Position numbers and translations under genes: made by a program
Assembly (NCBI RefSeq): GCF_017897595.1
Contig: NZ_JAGKIK010000001.1
Location: 372,001 to 436,000 of the forward strand
From: Aquimarina sp. U1-2
GTDB taxonomy: Bacteria; Bacteroidota; Bacteroidia; Flavobacteriales; Flavobacteriaceae
Direction of reading: 5' to 3'
Length of the DNA stretch: 64,000 bases
Notes under the pieces: model-generated
Told to the model about the DNA's origin: nothing
The model's database searches: none
What the model saw: the letters and a program-made list of their open reading frames with translations, nothing else
Shown: positions 36,066-46,118 of the stretch, in pieces
Layout of the letters: every line of letters begins with the position of its first letter
Numbering within the stretch: the first letter of the stretch is position 1

Positions 36066-36884
36066 ATGGTTTCGCTAATTTTTCTATTTTTACAAAAACT
36101 GCTGACTTTGGATTTAATTAATCTTCGAATACTTGATGTACTTGACATCGTTCTAGTTGCCCTGTTATTATACTACGTTTACAAGTTGGTTAAAGGAACT
36201 GCTGCTATTAACATCTTTATTGGTATAGTTATCATCTATCTAGTCTGGAAACTTACGCAGTTACTCGCTATGGAAATGTTAAGCAGTGTTTTAGGTGAGT
36301 TTATTGGTGTAGGAATGTTTGCTCTTATCGTAGTTTTTCAGCAAGAAATACGCAAATTTTTGCTTATGATAGGCTCTACTAATTTTGGGCGTAGACGAAA
36401 ATTTCTGAGACAGTTAAAGTTTATAAGGGATACTCCCGAGGATAGCGTAACCAACGTTAAGGCGATTCTAGAGGCGTGTGTTCATATGGGAAAATCAAAT
36501 ACCGGAGCTTTGATTGTTATTAAGAGAAATACCTCGCTTGATTTTGTTAAAACTACGGGAGACGCTATGGATATTATGGTGAATACTCCTATTCTCGAGA
36601 GTATTTTTTATAAAAATAGTCCACTTCATGATGGCGCTATGGTCATAGAAGATAATCACATTGTTGCTACGCGAGTCATTTTACCCGTAAGTAATGATAA
36701 TAACATGCCTTTGCGTTTTGGGTTACGACATCGAGCTGCTGTAGGAATTACTGAAAAAACTGATGCGATTTCTCTTGTCGTAAGCGAAGAAACCGGTAAA
36801 CTTTCATATATCAAAAATGGTGAATTCGTAATGTATAAAACCCAGGAAGAGTTAGAAGAAAAAATTAAAAGAGATTTAGAGTAG
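36066..36884 (+). CDS. cdaA: Diadenylate cyclase (c-di-AMP synthase), CdaA type
   Basis: 272 residues. Three N-terminal membrane helices (about 20-105) precede the DAC domain (about 115-250) with NSPLHDGAMVIEDNHI (the DGA motif) and LRFGLRHRAAVGITE (the RHR motif), both needed for c-di-AMP synthesis. In Firmicutes cdaA is coupled to cdaR and glmM; neither is nearby, as is usual in Bacteroidota where folP-cdaA is a common pair. The annotated ATG gives a slightly long N-terminus; a shorter start near residue 14 is possible. Confidence 0.94.
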   Translation: MVSLIFLFLQKLLTLDLINLRILDVLDIVLVALLLYYVYKLVKGTAAINIFIGIVIIYLVWKLTQLLAMEMLSSVLGEFIGVGMFALIVVFQQEIRKFLLMIGSTNFGRRRKFLRQLKFIRDTPEDSVTNVKAILEACVHMGKSNTGALIVIKRNTSLDFVKTTGDAMDIMVNTPILESIFYKNSPLHDGAMVIEDNHIVATRVILPVSNDNNMPLRFGLRHRAAVGITEKTDAISLVVSEETGKLSYIKNGEFVMYKTQEELEEKIKRDLE

Positions 36885-37018
36885 TGTATCTATAAATTCT
36901 AGATGTCTTTCTATTTGAAACAAATTTATTGTAATTCGGATGCTACGGCAACAATTACAAACCGGAACAACATCTTTAGTAGCGATTAGTAACAAATAAA
37001 GCAAACGTTCATTGATTA

Positions 37019-38782
37019 TTAATCTACGACAGTTGCAAACTGCACTTCATATAGATTTCGATAATATCCATCTTTAATTTCCAGAAGTTCGTTGTGATTC
37101 CCTTCTTCAACAATTTTACCCTGATCCATTACAATAATCTTATCTGCATTTTTTATAGTTGCCAAACGGTGAGCAATTACAATTGATGTTCTTCCTTTGG
37201 TAATCCTATCTGTAGCATCTTGAATCAATTGTTCACTGTGTGAATCTACAGACGAAGTGGCTTCATCTAATACTAAAATTTCGGGATTAGTTACAAAAGC
37301 TCTTAAAAAAGAAATAAGCTGTCGTTGACCGGAAGATAACATTACTCCGCGCTCTTTAACATTGTATTGATATCCCTCGGGGAGACTTATAATGAAATCA
37401 TGTATACCTATTTCTTTTGCGGCTTTGTACACTTGTTCTTCAGAAATGTTCGGATTATTAAGTGTGATGTTATTAAATATAGTGTCTGCAAACAAAAATA
37501 CATCTTGCAATACGACAGCAATATGCTTACGCAATGACGCTAATGTAATAGTAGTAATATCATGATCATCAATAGTGATAGAACCACTGTTAATTTCATA
37601 AAACCTGCTTAGTAAATTTATAATAGTTGATTTTCCAGCACCGGTGGCACCAACAATTGCTATTGTTTCTCCTTCTTTTACTTGAAGTGAAATTCCTTTT
37701 AAAACCTCTTCATCATCAACATAGCTAAATCTGACATCGTTAAACGAAATTCTGCCTTGAACACTTTCTAGCTTAAGATTACCTTGATCTATTATTTTTG
37801 AATCGGTATCCAGCACTCTAAACACGCGATGTGCAGCTACCATACCCATTTGTAACGTATTAAACTTATCTGCAATTTGACGTAAAGGCCGAAATAACAT
37901 TTGAGACAGTTCTATAAATGCAATCACCACACCCACAGTAAGTACGTCGCCTTGAGCAGCTTGTAAGCCTCCAAACCAAACAATAAGACCAATAGTAATT
38001 GAACTGGACATTTCTGCAATCGGAAAGAAAATCGAATTGTACCAAACCGTTTTGATCCAACCCTTTTTATGTTGCTCATTAATTTCTTTAAAACTTTTGT
38101 ACTCTGATGCTTCTCTAGTAAATAACTGCACTATTTTCATGCCAGTAATACGTTCTTGAACGAATGAATTCAAGTTCGAGACCTGAGTTCTAACTTCTTC
38201 AAAAGCTATTTTCATCTTCTTTTGAAAAACTCTTGTGGCATACAGTATAAATGGTAAAACTACCAAAACGATCAAAGTAAGTCGCCAACTTTGATAAAAC
38301 ATATATCCCAAGATCACCATCATTTTTAAAAGATCGCTAATGATCATAAAAAGACCCTGACTAAAAATACTAGCAATCGTCTCAATATCACTTACCGCCC
38401 GGGTAACTAATCGACCAACCGCCGATTGATCGTAATACTGCTTCTTAAATGTCAACATATGATCAAAAAGTGTAACTCGAATATCGCGTATCACTTCCTG
38501 ACCTAGCCAATTTGCAAAATAAATAAATAGAAACTGAGAAATAACCTCTAGAAGTAACACAGCAAGCATCATTACAGTAAAATCGACTAAAAGCTCGGTA
38601 CTCTCTGGCATCAAACTTTTATCAATGATTTGTTGCAAAAGATAGGGTCTTAATATGGCAAAGACCGATAATAAAATGGCTGCAAAGGCTACAAAATAAA
38701 AAGTAAGCCTATACGGATTGGTATAGGTTACCAATCGTCTAAAAAGTTTAAAATCAAAAGCATTACCGCTGTTTTCTGCCAT
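37019..38782 (-). CDS. MsbA-like ABC exporter (permease-ATPase fusion)
   Basis: 587 residues: six-helix exporter domain (about 20-320) and an ATPase domain with all motifs: Walker A GATGAGKS, Q-loop VVLQDVFLF, signature LSSGQRQ, Walker B ILVLDEATSS, and H-loop VIAHRLAT. It is a homodimeric or half-transporter of the MsbA/BmrA type; lipid A, lipid or drug export are the options. Its first 20 bases overlap the end of truA, so the two are co-transcribed. It contrasts with the degenerate ABC exporter at 24584-26251. Confidence 0.92.
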   Translation of the reverse strand: MAENSGNAFDFKLFRRLVTYTNPYRLTFYFVAFAAILLSVFAILRPYLLQQIIDKSLMPESTELLVDFTVMMLAVLLLEVISQFLFIYFANWLGQEVIRDIRVTLFDHMLTFKKQYYDQSAVGRLVTRAVSDIETIASIFSQGLFMIISDLLKMMVILGYMFYQSWRLTLIVLVVLPFILYATRVFQKKMKIAFEEVRTQVSNLNSFVQERITGMKIVQLFTREASEYKSFKEINEQHKKGWIKTVWYNSIFFPIAEMSSSITIGLIVWFGGLQAAQGDVLTVGVVIAFIELSQMLFRPLRQIADKFNTLQMGMVAAHRVFRVLDTDSKIIDQGNLKLESVQGRISFNDVRFSYVDDEEVLKGISLQVKEGETIAIVGATGAGKSTIINLLSRFYEINSGSITIDDHDITTITLASLRKHIAVVLQDVFLFADTIFNNITLNNPNISEEQVYKAAKEIGIHDFIISLPEGYQYNVKERGVMLSSGQRQLISFLRAFVTNPEILVLDEATSSVDSHSEQLIQDATDRITKGRTSIVIAHRLATIKNADKIIVMDQGKIVEEGNHNELLEIKDGYYRNLYEVQFATVVD

Positions 38783-39524
38783 CTATATAGATTTCTTTTG
38801 GATAGTTAACACTCGTAAGATACAGGCCATGAGCAGGAACAGAATACCCTGCACGACTACGATCCTCACTTTTTATAATCGCTATCAAGTCATGTACATA
38901 AAGTTTGTGTATTCCTATTTCAATTAAAGTTCCCACAATAGCCCTTACCATATTACGTAAAAAACGATTTGCCGTAATTTTAAAAACTAATTGATCTTGA
39001 TTTTTAATCCAAATTGCTTCCGTTATGTTACAATTATACGTTTTTACATCGGTTTTGGACTTACTAAAGCATTTAAAATTTGTATAGTTTAACAGTAATT
39101 TGGCAGCTTCATTCATCACATCTACATCAAGCGATTTTCTAAAATAATAAGAGTTTTTACTTAGAAAAGGATCCTTTTTAAGATGCAAGTGATACTCGTA
39201 TGATCTACTTATAGCATCAAAACGAGCATGCGATTCTTCTTTTACTTTTTTTATACTGTGCACAGCAATTTCTGCGGGTAAAATTGAATTAAGCTTATAA
39301 ACAAAATCTTGATTTTCTAGAGTATCATGATGATCAAAATGAGCCATTATTTGTTTTGCATGAACTCCTGTATCGGTACGCCCAGCTCCCACAACAGCTG
39401 TTTTACCCCTTAATAACGTAGACAATGAGTTTTCTAGAACTTCTTGAACAGAAATAGCATTGGGTTGTCGTTGCCAGCCGTGAAAAGGATCTCCGTTATA
39501 CGAAAGTTCTAAAAAGTATCTCAA
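38763..39524 (-). CDS. truA: tRNA pseudouridine(38-40) synthase TruA
   Basis: 253 residues, starting at a TTG codon (MRYFLELSYNGDPFHGWQRQ is the expected N-terminus and no ATG precedes it). The catalytic Asp is in GAGRTDTGVHAK, and the RFLRNMVRAIVGTLIEIG block is the C-terminal TruA signature. It modifies U38-U40 in the tRNA anticodon stem. It overlaps the downstream ABC exporter gene by 20 bases. Confidence 0.96.
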   Translation of the reverse strand: MRYFLELSYNGDPFHGWQRQPNAISVQEVLENSLSTLLRGKTAVVGAGRTDTGVHAKQIMAHFDHHDTLENQDFVYKLNSILPAEIAVHSIKKVKEESHARFDAISRSYEYHLHLKKDPFLSKNSYYFRKSLDVDVMNEAAKLLLNYTNFKCFSKSKTDVKTYNCNITEAIWIKNQDQLVFKITANRFLRNMVRAIVGTLIEIGIHKLYVHDLIAIIKSEDRSRAGYSVPAHGLYLTSVNYPKEIYIDGRKQR

Positions 39525-39630
39525 AGTGTTTTATTTTTGTCAAAACCGAAAGCAAATATACTTTTTATATTACTGAAACATATTATAGCGTAGTTTCTGT
39601 TTTTTCTAAAATGATTTTTATATTCGAATT

Positions 39631-40125
39631 GTGAAAAAAATTCTTTTACTAAGTGATACTCACAGTCACATCGATGATCGTATATTACATTACGCATCTC
39701 AGGTCGATGAAGTTTGGCATGCAGGTGATATAGGTGATTTAAAGGTTACTGATGCTCTGGAAACTGAAGCACCCGTTCGAGCAGTATATGGAAATATCGA
39801 CCACGATAAAATACGAGCTACGTTCCCGTTACACCAAAGGTTCGTATGTGAAGGTGTTGCTGTCTGGATGACTCACATAGGAGGTTATCCCCCCAAATAC
39901 AATAGTCTTACCAGAAACGAGATTGAAACCAACCCTCCTCAGTTATTTATTTGTGGTCACTCACATATCTTGAAAGTAATTCCAGATAAAAAACACGGGG
40001 TATTGCATATGAATCCAGGTGCGGCGGGAACACACGGTTTCCATAAAATAAGAACCATGTTAAGATTTACCCTCGAAACCGGGAAAATTGAAAATCTGGA
40101 AGTTATTGAATTAGGTAAAAAATAA
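39631..40125 (+). CDS. YfcE-type metallophosphoesterase
   Basis: 164 residues, starting at GTG. All calcineurin-like blocks are present: LSDTHSHID, HAGDIGD, VYGNIDH, THIGG, ICGHSHILK and NPGAAG, the set of the small MJ0936/YfcE phosphodiesterases that use two metal ions. The natural substrate is unknown. A TATATTCG box (39619-39626) ends 4 bases before the GTG, so the transcript may be leaderless. Confidence 0.93.
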   Translation: MKKILLLSDTHSHIDDRILHYASQVDEVWHAGDIGDLKVTDALETEAPVRAVYGNIDHDKIRATFPLHQRFVCEGVAVWMTHIGGYPPKYNSLTRNEIETNPPQLFICGHSHILKVIPDKKHGVLHMNPGAAGTHGFHKIRTMLRFTLETGKIENLEVIELGKK

Positions 40126-40153
40126 AACCCGAAGTTGGCATACTCCGGGTTTT
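40124..40153. terminator. Bidirectional terminator
   Basis: AAAACCCG and CGGGTTTT form an 8-bp stem with A-tract and T-tract flanks, between the convergent phosphoesterase (stop at 40125) and DUF4293 (stop at 40183) genes; it can serve both. Confidence 0.75.
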
Positions 40154-40182
40154 AACGCACTAATACTACTAAGATTTTAGGT

Positions 40183-40593
40183 TTATCGTAATCGATCAAC
40201 TGATTTTACAAGCTGCTCATCCTTTTTTATGGCTTTATTGGCCATAACTAATAAAACGATAGAAATAATAGGTATGATCATCCCAATACCTTTCTCTGAG
40301 ACCGAAGTCTCTCCAGATACCTTTAGCGACCAATAAACGAATACTCCTAGTAAAATAAAGTTTAATAAGATATTGATACGCCCCAATACAAATTGAAGCT
40401 GTCTATTATGATATAAAAAAATTGAAAGTAACGAAAATGAGGCTGAAGTTATCAACATTCCCATAACAAAAACATCATCTTGCATATATAATGGTATACC
40501 CTCACTATTCATACCAAATGGCAAATAGAAACCCAATCCTGCAGAAACTCCCGCAGCTAATAAAAGATAAATTGTTTGTATCCTTTGTAACAT
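40183..40593 (-). CDS. DUF4293 membrane protein
   Basis: 136 residues with four membrane segments and the family N-terminus MLQRIQTIYLLLAAGVSAGL. DUF4293 proteins are Bacteroidota-specific, almost always next to rho, and have no known function. Here it is divergent from rho (200 bases apart), the usual arrangement. Confidence 0.88.
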   Translation of the reverse strand: MLQRIQTIYLLLAAGVSAGLGFYLPFGMNSEGIPLYMQDDVFVMGMLITSASFSLLSIFLYHNRQLQFVLGRINILLNFILLGVFVYWSLKVSGETSVSEKGIGMIIPIISIVLLVMANKAIKKDEQLVKSVDRLR

Positions 40594-40670
40594 TACATCT
40601 TTTTGTAACCGAAAAGCAAAAATAAGGGTTTCTTTTTATAAATATGTGCAAAAGATTAAAAATAAAGTTG

Positions 40671-40678
40671 TATACTTG
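40671..40678 (+). promoter_or_regulatory. Probable -7 box of rho, with a long 5' leader
   Basis: TATACTTG (one mismatch to TAnnTTTG) precedes the rho ATG by 116 bases, giving a leader of about 110 nucleotides. The leader has a 6-bp stem GTAACC/GGTTAC (40691-40696 with 40708-40713). Rho autoregulates through its leader in other bacteria, so this leader may be a control region. Confidence 0.4.
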
Positions 40679-40793
40679 CATCACAATTATGTAACCAATT
40701 CAATCAGGGTTACTTACCTTCAAAACAAAATTTTCCTAGATTTCTTTTCTTTAGAAAATAGATACCAAAACGTAAATTATACAATACATTTAA

Positions 40794-42437
40794 ATGTTAG
40801 AGATTTCTGAATTAAAAGCGAAAAAGCTTCCTGAATTACAGGAAATTGCAAAAAGCCTAAACGTACCAAAATACCGCTCTCTTAAAAAGCTAGATTTAGT
40901 ATACCAAATACTAGACTATCAAGCTTCAAATCCTGATCAGTTAAAAGAGCCAAAAAAAGAAAATACTACCCCAAAATCGAATACAGAAACGGGCAGCTCT
41001 GCTTCTAGACAAAGACGACCACGTACCAGAAAAAATGAAACTTCAAATAATCAAGGTAGTAAAAAAGAAAAGTCGGTAGCAGACCATAGTAAAGAAACTA
41101 CGCCATCTAGTAAAACTGACCACAGTACAGATAACGGTTCTGATCAAAATTCGAAACACGATATCAACAACGACAATAACAAACCCCAACAGGGAAAAGA
41201 TGATAAAAAAGATCATCGAAACAATCGAGGGAACGATAAAACTCAAAATAAAAATAGAAATAATAAAAAAGAAAACGGCAATAGAGATAATAGAAATCGT
41301 TACAAAGAACCAGACTTCGAATTTGATGCGATTATAGAAAGCGAAGGCGTTTTAGACATCATGCAGGATGGTTATGGTTTTCTGCGATCTAGTGATTACA
41401 ACTACCTATCTTCTCCAGACGATATATATGTATCTCAATCCCAAATCAGACTTTTTGGTTTAAAAACAGGAGATACCGTACTCGGACAAGTTAGGCCTCC
41501 AAAAGAAGGGGAAAAATATTTTCCATTAATAAAAGTTAATAAGATTAATGGTCTAGACCCACAAGTTGTACGAGATAGAGTTTCTTTTGAGCATTTGACC
41601 CCTCTATTTCCGCAGGAAAAATTTAATATTGCAGAAAAGCAAAGCACCATATCTACTAGAATCATGGATTTGTTTGCACCTATAGGTAAAGGACAGCGAG
41701 GTATGATTGTTTCGCAGCCCAAAACCGGGAAGACGATGCTATTAAAAGACGTGGCGAACGCCATAGCCGCCAATCACCCCGAAGTGTATCAAATGATCTT
41801 ATTGATCGATGAAAGACCTGAAGAAGTTACCGATATGCAGCGTAATGTTAAGGGCGAAGTAATTGCTTCAACTTTTGATAAAGAAGCCAATGAGCATGTT
41901 AAAGTGGCTAATATTGTATTAGAAAAAGCAAAACGATTAGTAGAATGTGGACATGATGTAGTCATTTTATTAGACTCTATAACCCGACTAGCCAGGGCGT
42001 ATAATACAGTACAACCTGCTTCTGGTAAAATTTTGAGTGGTGGTGTCGATGCTAATGCATTACATAAACCAAAACGATTTTTTGGAGCCGCACGAAATAT
42101 TGAAAATGGAGGCTCATTAACCATAATTGCTACTGCCCTTACAGAAACAGGATCAAAAATGGACGAAGTTATTTTTGAAGAATTTAAAGGAACCGGTAAT
42201 ATGGAATTACAATTAGACCGCAAGATATCTAATCGACGTATCTTCCCGGCCATAGACCTTACCTCTTCAAGTACTCGACGAGATGACCTATTATTAGACG
42301 ACACCACGATACAAAGAATGTGGGTTATGCGAAAATATCTTGCAGATATGAATCCGGTTGAAGCTATGGAGTTTATTAACGAGCGTTTTAAACAAACTAG
42401 AAATAATGATGAATTCCTGATTTCAATGAATGGATAG
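40794..42437 (+). CDS. rho: Transcription termination factor Rho with long disordered insertion
   Basis: 547 residues, about 130 longer than E. coli Rho. Residues 1-45 are the Rho N-terminal domain ([21 protein letters not shown]). About 50-175 is a low-complexity stretch rich in Asn, Lys, Asp and Ser. The RNA-binding CSD domain follows ([20 protein letters not shown]), then the RecA-like ATPase with [10 protein letters not shown] (Walker A), [13 protein letters not shown] and the R-loop [22 protein letters not shown] disordered insertion at this place is known for Bacteroidota; in Bacteroides thetaiotaomicron it drives Rho phase separation. Confidence 0.97.
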   Translation: MLEISELKAKKLPELQEIAKSLNVPKYRSLKKLDLVYQILDYQASNPDQLKEPKKENTTPKSNTETGSSASRQRRPRTRKNETSNNQGSKKEKSVADHSKETTPSSKTDHSTDNGSDQNSKHDINNDNNKPQQGKDDKKDHRNNRGNDKTQNKNRNNKKENGNRDNRNRYKEPDFEFDAIIESEGVLDIMQDGYGFLRSSDYNYLSSPDDIYVSQSQIRLFGLKTGDTVLGQVRPPKEGEKYFPLIKVNKINGLDPQVVRDRVSFEHLTPLFPQEKFNIAEKQSTISTRIMDLFAPIGKGQRGMIVSQPKTGKTMLLKDVANAIAANHPEVYQMILLIDERPEEVTDMQRNVKGEVIASTFDKEANEHVKVANIVLEKAKRLVECGHDVVILLDSITRLARAYNTVQPASGKILSGGVDANALHKPKRFFGAARNIENGGSLTIIATALTETGSKMDEVIFEEFKGTGNMELQLDRKISNRRIFPAIDLTSSSTRRDDLLLDDTTIQRMWVMRKYLADMNPVEAMEFINERFKQTRNNDEFLISMNG

Positions 42438-42467
42438 ACACCTTTTATCTTGATACAATGAATAAGT

Positions 42468-42495
42468 AGGCGATCGATTTTGATCGCCTGTTTTT
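42468..42495 (+). terminator. Terminator of rho
   Basis: AGGCGATC and GATCGCCT make an 8-bp stem followed by GTTTTTATTTT, 31 bases after the rho stop. Confidence 0.85.
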
Positions 42496-42613
42496 ATTTT
42501 ACGGATATTCAAATATTCAAAAAAATAGGGTATACTATGCAAGTTTTACTAAAATATGCTGACCAATAGTAATAAGTGTGAGTAAAAGATTCATAGTTTT
42601 AGAGTACACTATC

Positions 42614-42660
42614 TCAGGCAAGCCCGTGAGGCATTCGTTAAAAATAATTGTTTAATTTCG
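42614..42660 (+). repeat. Short dispersed repeat (family F), copy 1
   Basis: About 47 bases running CTCAGGCAAGCCCGTGAGGC, ATTCGTT, an A-rich part and AATTTCG, roughly 85% identical to the reverse complement of 47691-47739. It sits directly next to a truncated family A copy at 42661. Confidence 0.65.
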
Positions 42661-42826
42661 CAGTAAGCCTAAAGAGATATTGCTCCCTTTGGCGGTGCCA
42701 ATAAAAACAAGTGTTTTCTCAATTTCTTTGTAGCACCGCTACAGTGACATTGAAAAATATAGTGCAGTGTTTGTTTTTGATGATATGTTGAGTGTAATAG
42801 ATTTTATTATGCCTCATTCGGGTTAA
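42661..42826 (+). repeat. Dispersed repeat family A, truncated copy
   Basis: Keeps the right half of family A: GTGTTTTCTC, CGCTACAGTGACATTGAAAAA, a TGCAGTGTTTGTTTTTGA stretch and the right end GTAATAGATTTTATTATGC...CGGGTTAA, closest to the copy at 62659-62879. The left end is replaced by the family F repeat. Confidence 0.65.
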
Positions 42827-42932
42827 AGGTTTACAGCAACACTTCGATTAATTCAATACTATAAAATAAAAACCATGAAACGAATAGTAATAAATAATGA
42901 ATATCCGTAATTAATCATATCGCATTGTTTCC

Positions 42933-42995
42933 TCGAGCGCAGTCCATAGGTTAGTAAATCCAACGAGCTCTAAATCAGGTCTCAACTGCGCTCGA
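42933..42995. repeat. Intergenic inverted repeat
   Basis: TCGAGCGCAGT (42933-42943) and ACTGCGCTCGA (42985-42995) are perfect 11-bp arms around 41 bases that hold a second GAGCTC palindrome. Similar GCGCTCGA/GGCTCGAC text is in the element at 16031-16181. The rest of 42996-43165 shows no feature. Confidence 0.55.
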
Positions 42996-43165
42996 CCAGA
43001 CATTAAAGTTAAATTTATGATGTATAGCGGATACTCAATAATAAATTTTAAACATTATTTCACAAAAGGGAATGTTTAAAATTTTTAACGTAAGAACGCA
43101 GCGGTTACACGCGTTCTCAATTTTTTAATTATTTCATTTTCAAACAATTCAAAACATATAAACGT

Positions 43166-43834
43166 ATGAAAAGAACATCATATATAATGATGACAACCAT
43201 TTTAATAGTACTTAGCAGTTGTCAAAGTAAAGGTCAGTCAGTAAAAAACAAAAAAGAAACAACTATAAATATTCAACCTGTACAAGTACCTCGTGTCGAC
43301 GGACTAGAAAGGGCATATTTTGCTAGTGGATGCTTTTGGTGCGTAGAAGCAATTTATGAAAGTGTAAAAGGTGTTAAGGAATCTGTTTCGGGATATTCTG
43401 GCGGTCATACCGAAAACCCTACTTACGAAAGTAGTAATACCGGACGCACTGGTCACGCAGAAGCAGTAGAGGTACATTACGACCCGGCAATGGTATCCTT
43501 TGCTACCCTTGTAGATGTGTATTTTGGATCGCAAAATGTAACACAAATCAACGGTCAAGGTCCCGATCATGGTTCGCAATACCGCTCTATAATTTTTTAT
43601 CAAAATGAAAAACAAAAGCAAATTATAGAAGAAAAAAAGGAAACCTTAAGCAATACACTGAACAAAAAAATAGCTGCAGAAATACAACCATTTCAAAAAT
43701 TTTGGAAAGGAGAAGCCTATCATCAGGATTACGAGAAGAGAAATCCAAATAATCCATATATTCGAAATGTTTCTATACCAAGATTAAAAAAATTCCAGGC
43801 CAAATTCCCAGATCTTGTAAAGAAAAACCATTAA
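43166..43834 (+). CDS. msrA: Peptide methionine (S)-S-oxide reductase, lipoprotein form
   Basis: 222 residues. The N-terminus carries a lipoprotein signal (IVLSSCQSKG, Cys near residue 19), so this MsrA is anchored in the envelope rather than cytosolic. The catalytic motif is FASGCFWCVEAIYE with the nucleophile Cys, followed by VSGYSGGHTENPTYE, GHAEAVEVHYDP and the C-terminal KFWKGEAYHQDYEKRNP, all MsrA-specific. It repairs oxidised methionine in exported proteins, using a thioredoxin-type donor. No msrB is fused or adjacent. Confidence 0.96.
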   Translation: MKRTSYIMMTTILIVLSSCQSKGQSVKNKKETTINIQPVQVPRVDGLERAYFASGCFWCVEAIYESVKGVKESVSGYSGGHTENPTYESSNTGRTGHAEAVEVHYDPAMVSFATLVDVYFGSQNVTQINGQGPDHGSQYRSIIFYQNEKQKQIIEEKKETLSNTLNKKIAAEIQPFQKFWKGEAYHQDYEKRNPNNPYIRNVSIPRLKKFQAKFPDLVKKNH

Positions 43835-43863
43835 AAAATTGTGTATTCGGTACATCTGTTACA

Positions 43864-44122
43864 TCCAGTTTATGTGTTAGAATGTCGTTATGAGGTTTGA
43901 AAATGTCACAACGAAGCATTGCATTGAGCATACGTAACGTTGGCCATGTTTTTCTAAGTTTCAACATAACAGTTTGCCTTAATAGTGGAGTCAAAGGACT
44001 ACGGTGACACTTAAAAACATAACGCAAGGTTTAGTTTTGCGGTAGTTTTAAGCCGTAATACCTGTCCGCCTTTTTCTAGATAAAATGGTAGGCGGGGGAT
44101 TTTCTAAAGTCTAATGCGGGTT
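43864..44122 (+). repeat. Dispersed repeat family A, diverged copy with an insertion
   Basis: Follows 54103-54328 (CAGTTTATGTGTTAGAATGTCG, AAGCATTGCATTGAGCATACG, TTTCTAAGTTTCAACATAAC, GACTACGGTGACACTTAAAAA, TTTTAAGCCGTAATA) to the right end CTAATGCGGGTT. An extra hairpin with arms CCGCCT/AGGCGG lies at about 44067-44096 near the right end. The stretch 44123-44663 holds no other recognised feature. Confidence 0.7.
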
Positions 44123-44663
44123 AAACACTGTTAAATTTTCAAAAACTGGAAACACTACCGTTTTAAAGTTTGAAAGGAAAAATTTACTTTTCTATACTCA
44201 TGAACACTTAAGAAAAGTGAAACCGACATCACGCCTTTAAAATGAATAAAAAATCAGTTGTAATACACAAAATAATCGCTGAAAAACACAAAATGATTGA
44301 AAAAAAATAGTATTTTTAGACAAATAAAGTTGAAAGAAGTTGTGTTTTTCATATTAAAACACTACTTTTGAGTCTGATTTAATGGTTTTTATACCAGTAT
44401 TTTAATACAAAATATTAAAGTTTTAGTATAAAAAAGTTTTGTTAAATTATTGATAAACAAATCATTACAATCAAAAAAGTTCTTTAAAATTGTTAACATT
44501 CTAAACTTTATACATAAAGAGAGGAATTAGAAGAAATTAGAGTTAATTTTGATAGGATACTTTTTTCGAAAGGCAATTTTTAGACTAAATTTTAGTTATT
44601 AATACTTAAATGAATAATATAACAGAAATAATTTTTAACCCAATCTACTTAAAAACAAGAGAC

Positions 44664-45824
44664 ATGAAATCTATTTTTACATTTATTCTACTTTTGGTGA
44701 TTACGTTCTCGACAGCTCATGCACAAGATGGGCAATATTTAATGTCTTCTCAAAAATTAGAAGTTCGCAGTGGTCCCGATTTAACATTTAATACTATAGC
44801 CGAAGTTCCTCAAGGAACGCAGGTATATGTTATGAGTTCAAATTACGGAGACTGGAGTGCAATACAGTATAAAAGTATGAACGGTTTTGTTCTTACTAGA
44901 TTATTAACACAAGACAGCCGAATTGCAGACGCAGAAAGAGCAGCAGCAGAAGCAGCAGCAAAAAGAGAGGCAGCCAAAGCAGCAGCACAGGCAGCAATTG
45001 CACAGGCAGAAGCAGCCAAAAGAGCAGCAGAAGAAGCGGCCAGAAAAGCAATTGCAGATGCAGAGCGATTGAAGAGAGAAGCTGAGGCCAACGCAGCAAA
45101 AGCTATTGCAGATGCTGAGGCAGCTAAAAGATCGAAAGATGCAGCCGCTCAAAAAGCATTAGCAGATACCAGAGAAACTCAAAAAGCATTAGAAGAAGCA
45201 CGTCGTAGAGCAGCTAGAGGTGGTGATGTAGCTTCTACTCCTATTGAATCTACTACTTCTTCTTATGGATCTAGCTCTAATACGAGTAAGCCTACTGCAG
45301 CAGCAATGACTGTTAGCAGAGAAGATAAGTATTCTAGTTGGGAGAAGAAATCTTACAAGTCTGGTGCTACGCCAAAATCATTTAACTTTAAAGGTAAGTT
45401 TGATTACAAATTAGATAACTATTTAAAAATTAAAGTAGGTAAGAATACTGAGGTAGTAGTTAAAATGTACAAGATGGGTCAAACAGAAAAAGATGATGAG
45501 TTAGTTCGTGTAACGTATATTAATTCGAATACTACCCAGTTTATAAGAAACATTCCTGAGGGAGAGTACTATCTTAAAATTGCTTACGGTAGAGACTGGA
45601 GAGAAAATGTTGTAAATGGTAAGAAATTTGGAACCTTTACTAAAAATGCTTTATACGAAAAGAGCAATCAAGTTTTAAATTTCAATACGGTTAAAACTTC
45701 AAAGGGTATTAACGTTCCTTCTTACAACTTAGCGCTTGACTTGTTACCATCTAGCGGTGGTTATACTACAGGTAGCGATGACAATATATCACCTGAGTCA
45801 TTTAATAATGACGGTGGCCAATAA
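44664..45824 (+). CDS. Exported SH3-domain protein with Ala-rich coiled coil
   Basis: 386 residues from the ATG at 44664 (MKSIFTFILLLVITFSTAHAQ, a clean signal peptide); the in-frame ATG 18 codons earlier gives no sensible N-terminus. Residues about 22-80 are a bacterial SH3 domain (KLEVRSGPDLTFNTIAEVPQGTQVYVMSS). Residues about 90-190 are a heptad-like coiled coil of Ala, Glu, Lys and Arg (AEAAKRAAEEAARKAIADAE). After a Ser/Thr linker comes a C-terminal beta-rich domain (about 225-365). Probably a periplasmic, peptidoglycan-associated protein. It has a strong terminator at 45872-45909. Confidence 0.85.
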   Translation: MKSIFTFILLLVITFSTAHAQDGQYLMSSQKLEVRSGPDLTFNTIAEVPQGTQVYVMSSNYGDWSAIQYKSMNGFVLTRLLTQDSRIADAERAAAEAAAKREAAKAAAQAAIAQAEAAKRAAEEAARKAIADAERLKREAEANAAKAIADAEAAKRSKDAAAQKALADTRETQKALEEARRRAARGGDVASTPIESTTSSYGSSSNTSKPTAAAMTVSREDKYSSWEKKSYKSGATPKSFNFKGKFDYKLDNYLKIKVGKNTEVVVKMYKMGQTEKDDELVRVTYINSNTTQFIRNIPEGEYYLKIAYGRDWRENVVNGKKFGTFTKNALYEKSNQVLNFNTVKTSKGINVPSYNLALDLLPSSGGYTTGSDDNISPESFNNDGGQ

Positions 45825-45871
45825 TAAATAAAGAGTATTATATACATTTTCAATCACCAAAATATAAATGT

Positions 45872-45909
45872 AAAAAAACGTTAGGACTTAGGTCCTAACG
45901 TTTTTTTTA
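45872..45909 (+). terminator. Terminator of the SH3 protein gene
   Basis: ACGTTAGGAC and GTCCTAACGT pair perfectly and are followed by TTTTTTTT; A-run on the left side also lets it work on the minus strand. Confidence 0.9.
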
Positions 45910-46118
45910 TAACTTCTTACTCTTTTTTAAGAGCTGAGTTGGATTGTTAATTTACTGATTTTCAGAAGACCTATTCTGCACCAGGGTATCTCATACAAGA
46001 TCAAAAGATTATTTTTAGGTTCATTAACCAGGTCTAGACTCCGCTACCATTGATGTATTGCGTAATATTTAGAAAACCAGCAAGTAAAACATCTCTTTAA
46101 TTCCCTTACTAATACCAG
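45910..46118. other. Intergenic stretch, nothing recognised
   Basis: No open frame, repeat family copy or hairpin that I would defend. The whole gap 45825-46724 is 900 bases; the only structured parts are the terminator and the element at 46119-46266. Confidence 0.35.

Noticed and set aside
41435..42307. Minus-strand open frames of 112 and 172 residues inside rho
   Set aside because: Full overlap with highly conserved Rho sequence; no signal or domain recognised.
44843..45152. Three overlapping minus-strand frames of Ala, Leu or Cys/Ser repeats
   Set aside because: They are antisense reads of the Ala-rich coiled coil of the SH3 protein, a low-complexity artefact.
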